In this document: piece by piece, positions 17,770-17,833 of the stretch | How the letters are laid out: the number at the start of each line of letters is the position of its first letter | Position numbering within the stretch: position 1 is the first letter of the stretch | Origin: Haplosporangium gracile | Lineage: Eukaryota > Mortierellomycota > Mortierellomycetes > Mortierellales > Mortierellaceae | Direction of reading: 5' to 3' | Assembly: GCA_015499985.1 (NCBI GenBank) | Contig: JAAAUF010000685.1 | Location: 1 to 17,833 of the forward strand | Length of the DNA stretch: 17,833 nucleotides | The notes under the pieces: generated by a model | Database searches by the model: none | Told to the model about the DNA's origin: nothing | What the model saw: only the letters and a program-made list of their open reading frames with translations | Made by a program: the position numbers and the translations under genes

Positions 17770-17833
17770 ATACAGTCTTCTTTTTTGTTCTTTTCTGAAC
17801 TTTTCAAATTAAAAACTCAACTCTTGTAAAATA
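17770..17833 (+). other. Start of the reductase 3' UTR
   Basis: The last 64 bases are AT-rich with T runs and an AATTAAA at 17807-17813 that could serve as a variant polyadenylation signal. The window ends here. Confidence 0.4.

Noticed and set aside
1..17833. CRISPR arrays, tRNA or rRNA genes, transposons, or a secondary-metabolite cluster
   Set aside because: I saw no regularly spaced repeats, tRNA-like folds, transposase or reverse-transcriptase motifs, or additional biosynthetic genes near the oxidase. Reading by eye could miss diverged copies.

Overview
The window is nuclear DNA from a fungus. Genes are split by many short spliceosomal introns (about 90-420 nt, GT...AG, often with CTAAC/CTAAA-like branch sites). 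Start codons sit in C- and A-rich leaders, promoters are CT-rich, and the intergenic DNA is full of A and T runs. The protein set (arrestin-like, PP4R3, Cgr1, Ubc12, peroxisomal dienoyl-CoA reductase) is eukaryotic and fungal in style. An early-diverging, intron-rich lineage such as Mortierellomycota/Mucoromycota is my best guess. That is inference from general style, not from a marker gene.

Layout. 1-4932 (+): 3' part of a large arrestin-domain gene whose first exons lie before the window, with a disordered tail of more than 1,300 residues. 4933-6239: 1.3 kb without a gene, holding the polyadenylation signals of the arrestin gene and a promoter with a perfect E2F-like palindrome, two TATA boxes and an upstream ORF. 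6240-7778 (+): one intronless gene for a secreted, bicovalent-FAD berberine-bridge-type oxidase. 8054-12489 (-): the regulatory subunit 3 of protein phosphatase 4 (PP4R3/Psy2/SMEK), which I rebuilt as 12 exons and 987 residues with all intron phases matching. 12490-13040: divergent promoter. 13041-13611 (+): rRNA-processing protein Cgr1 (2 exons, 113 aa). 14148-15562 (+): NEDD8-conjugating enzyme Ubc12 (4 exons, 179 aa). 16333-17769 (+): peroxisomal 2,4-dienoyl-CoA reductase of the SDR family (3 exons, 291 aa, C-terminal AKL).

The genes do not form a pathway or cluster; this is ordinary housekeeping chromatin with one secreted oxidase. Links are local. PP4R3 and CGR1 share a 551-bp divergent promoter, and the oxidase and PP4R3 converge with 275 bp between their stop codons. 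I found no CRISPR array, tRNA, rRNA, transposon or clearly new multi-gene system. The points most worth a second look are the E2F-like sites, the overlapping upstream ORF of the oxidase, a stop-free in-frame intron in PP4R3, and nested inverted repeats in PP4R3 intron 1.
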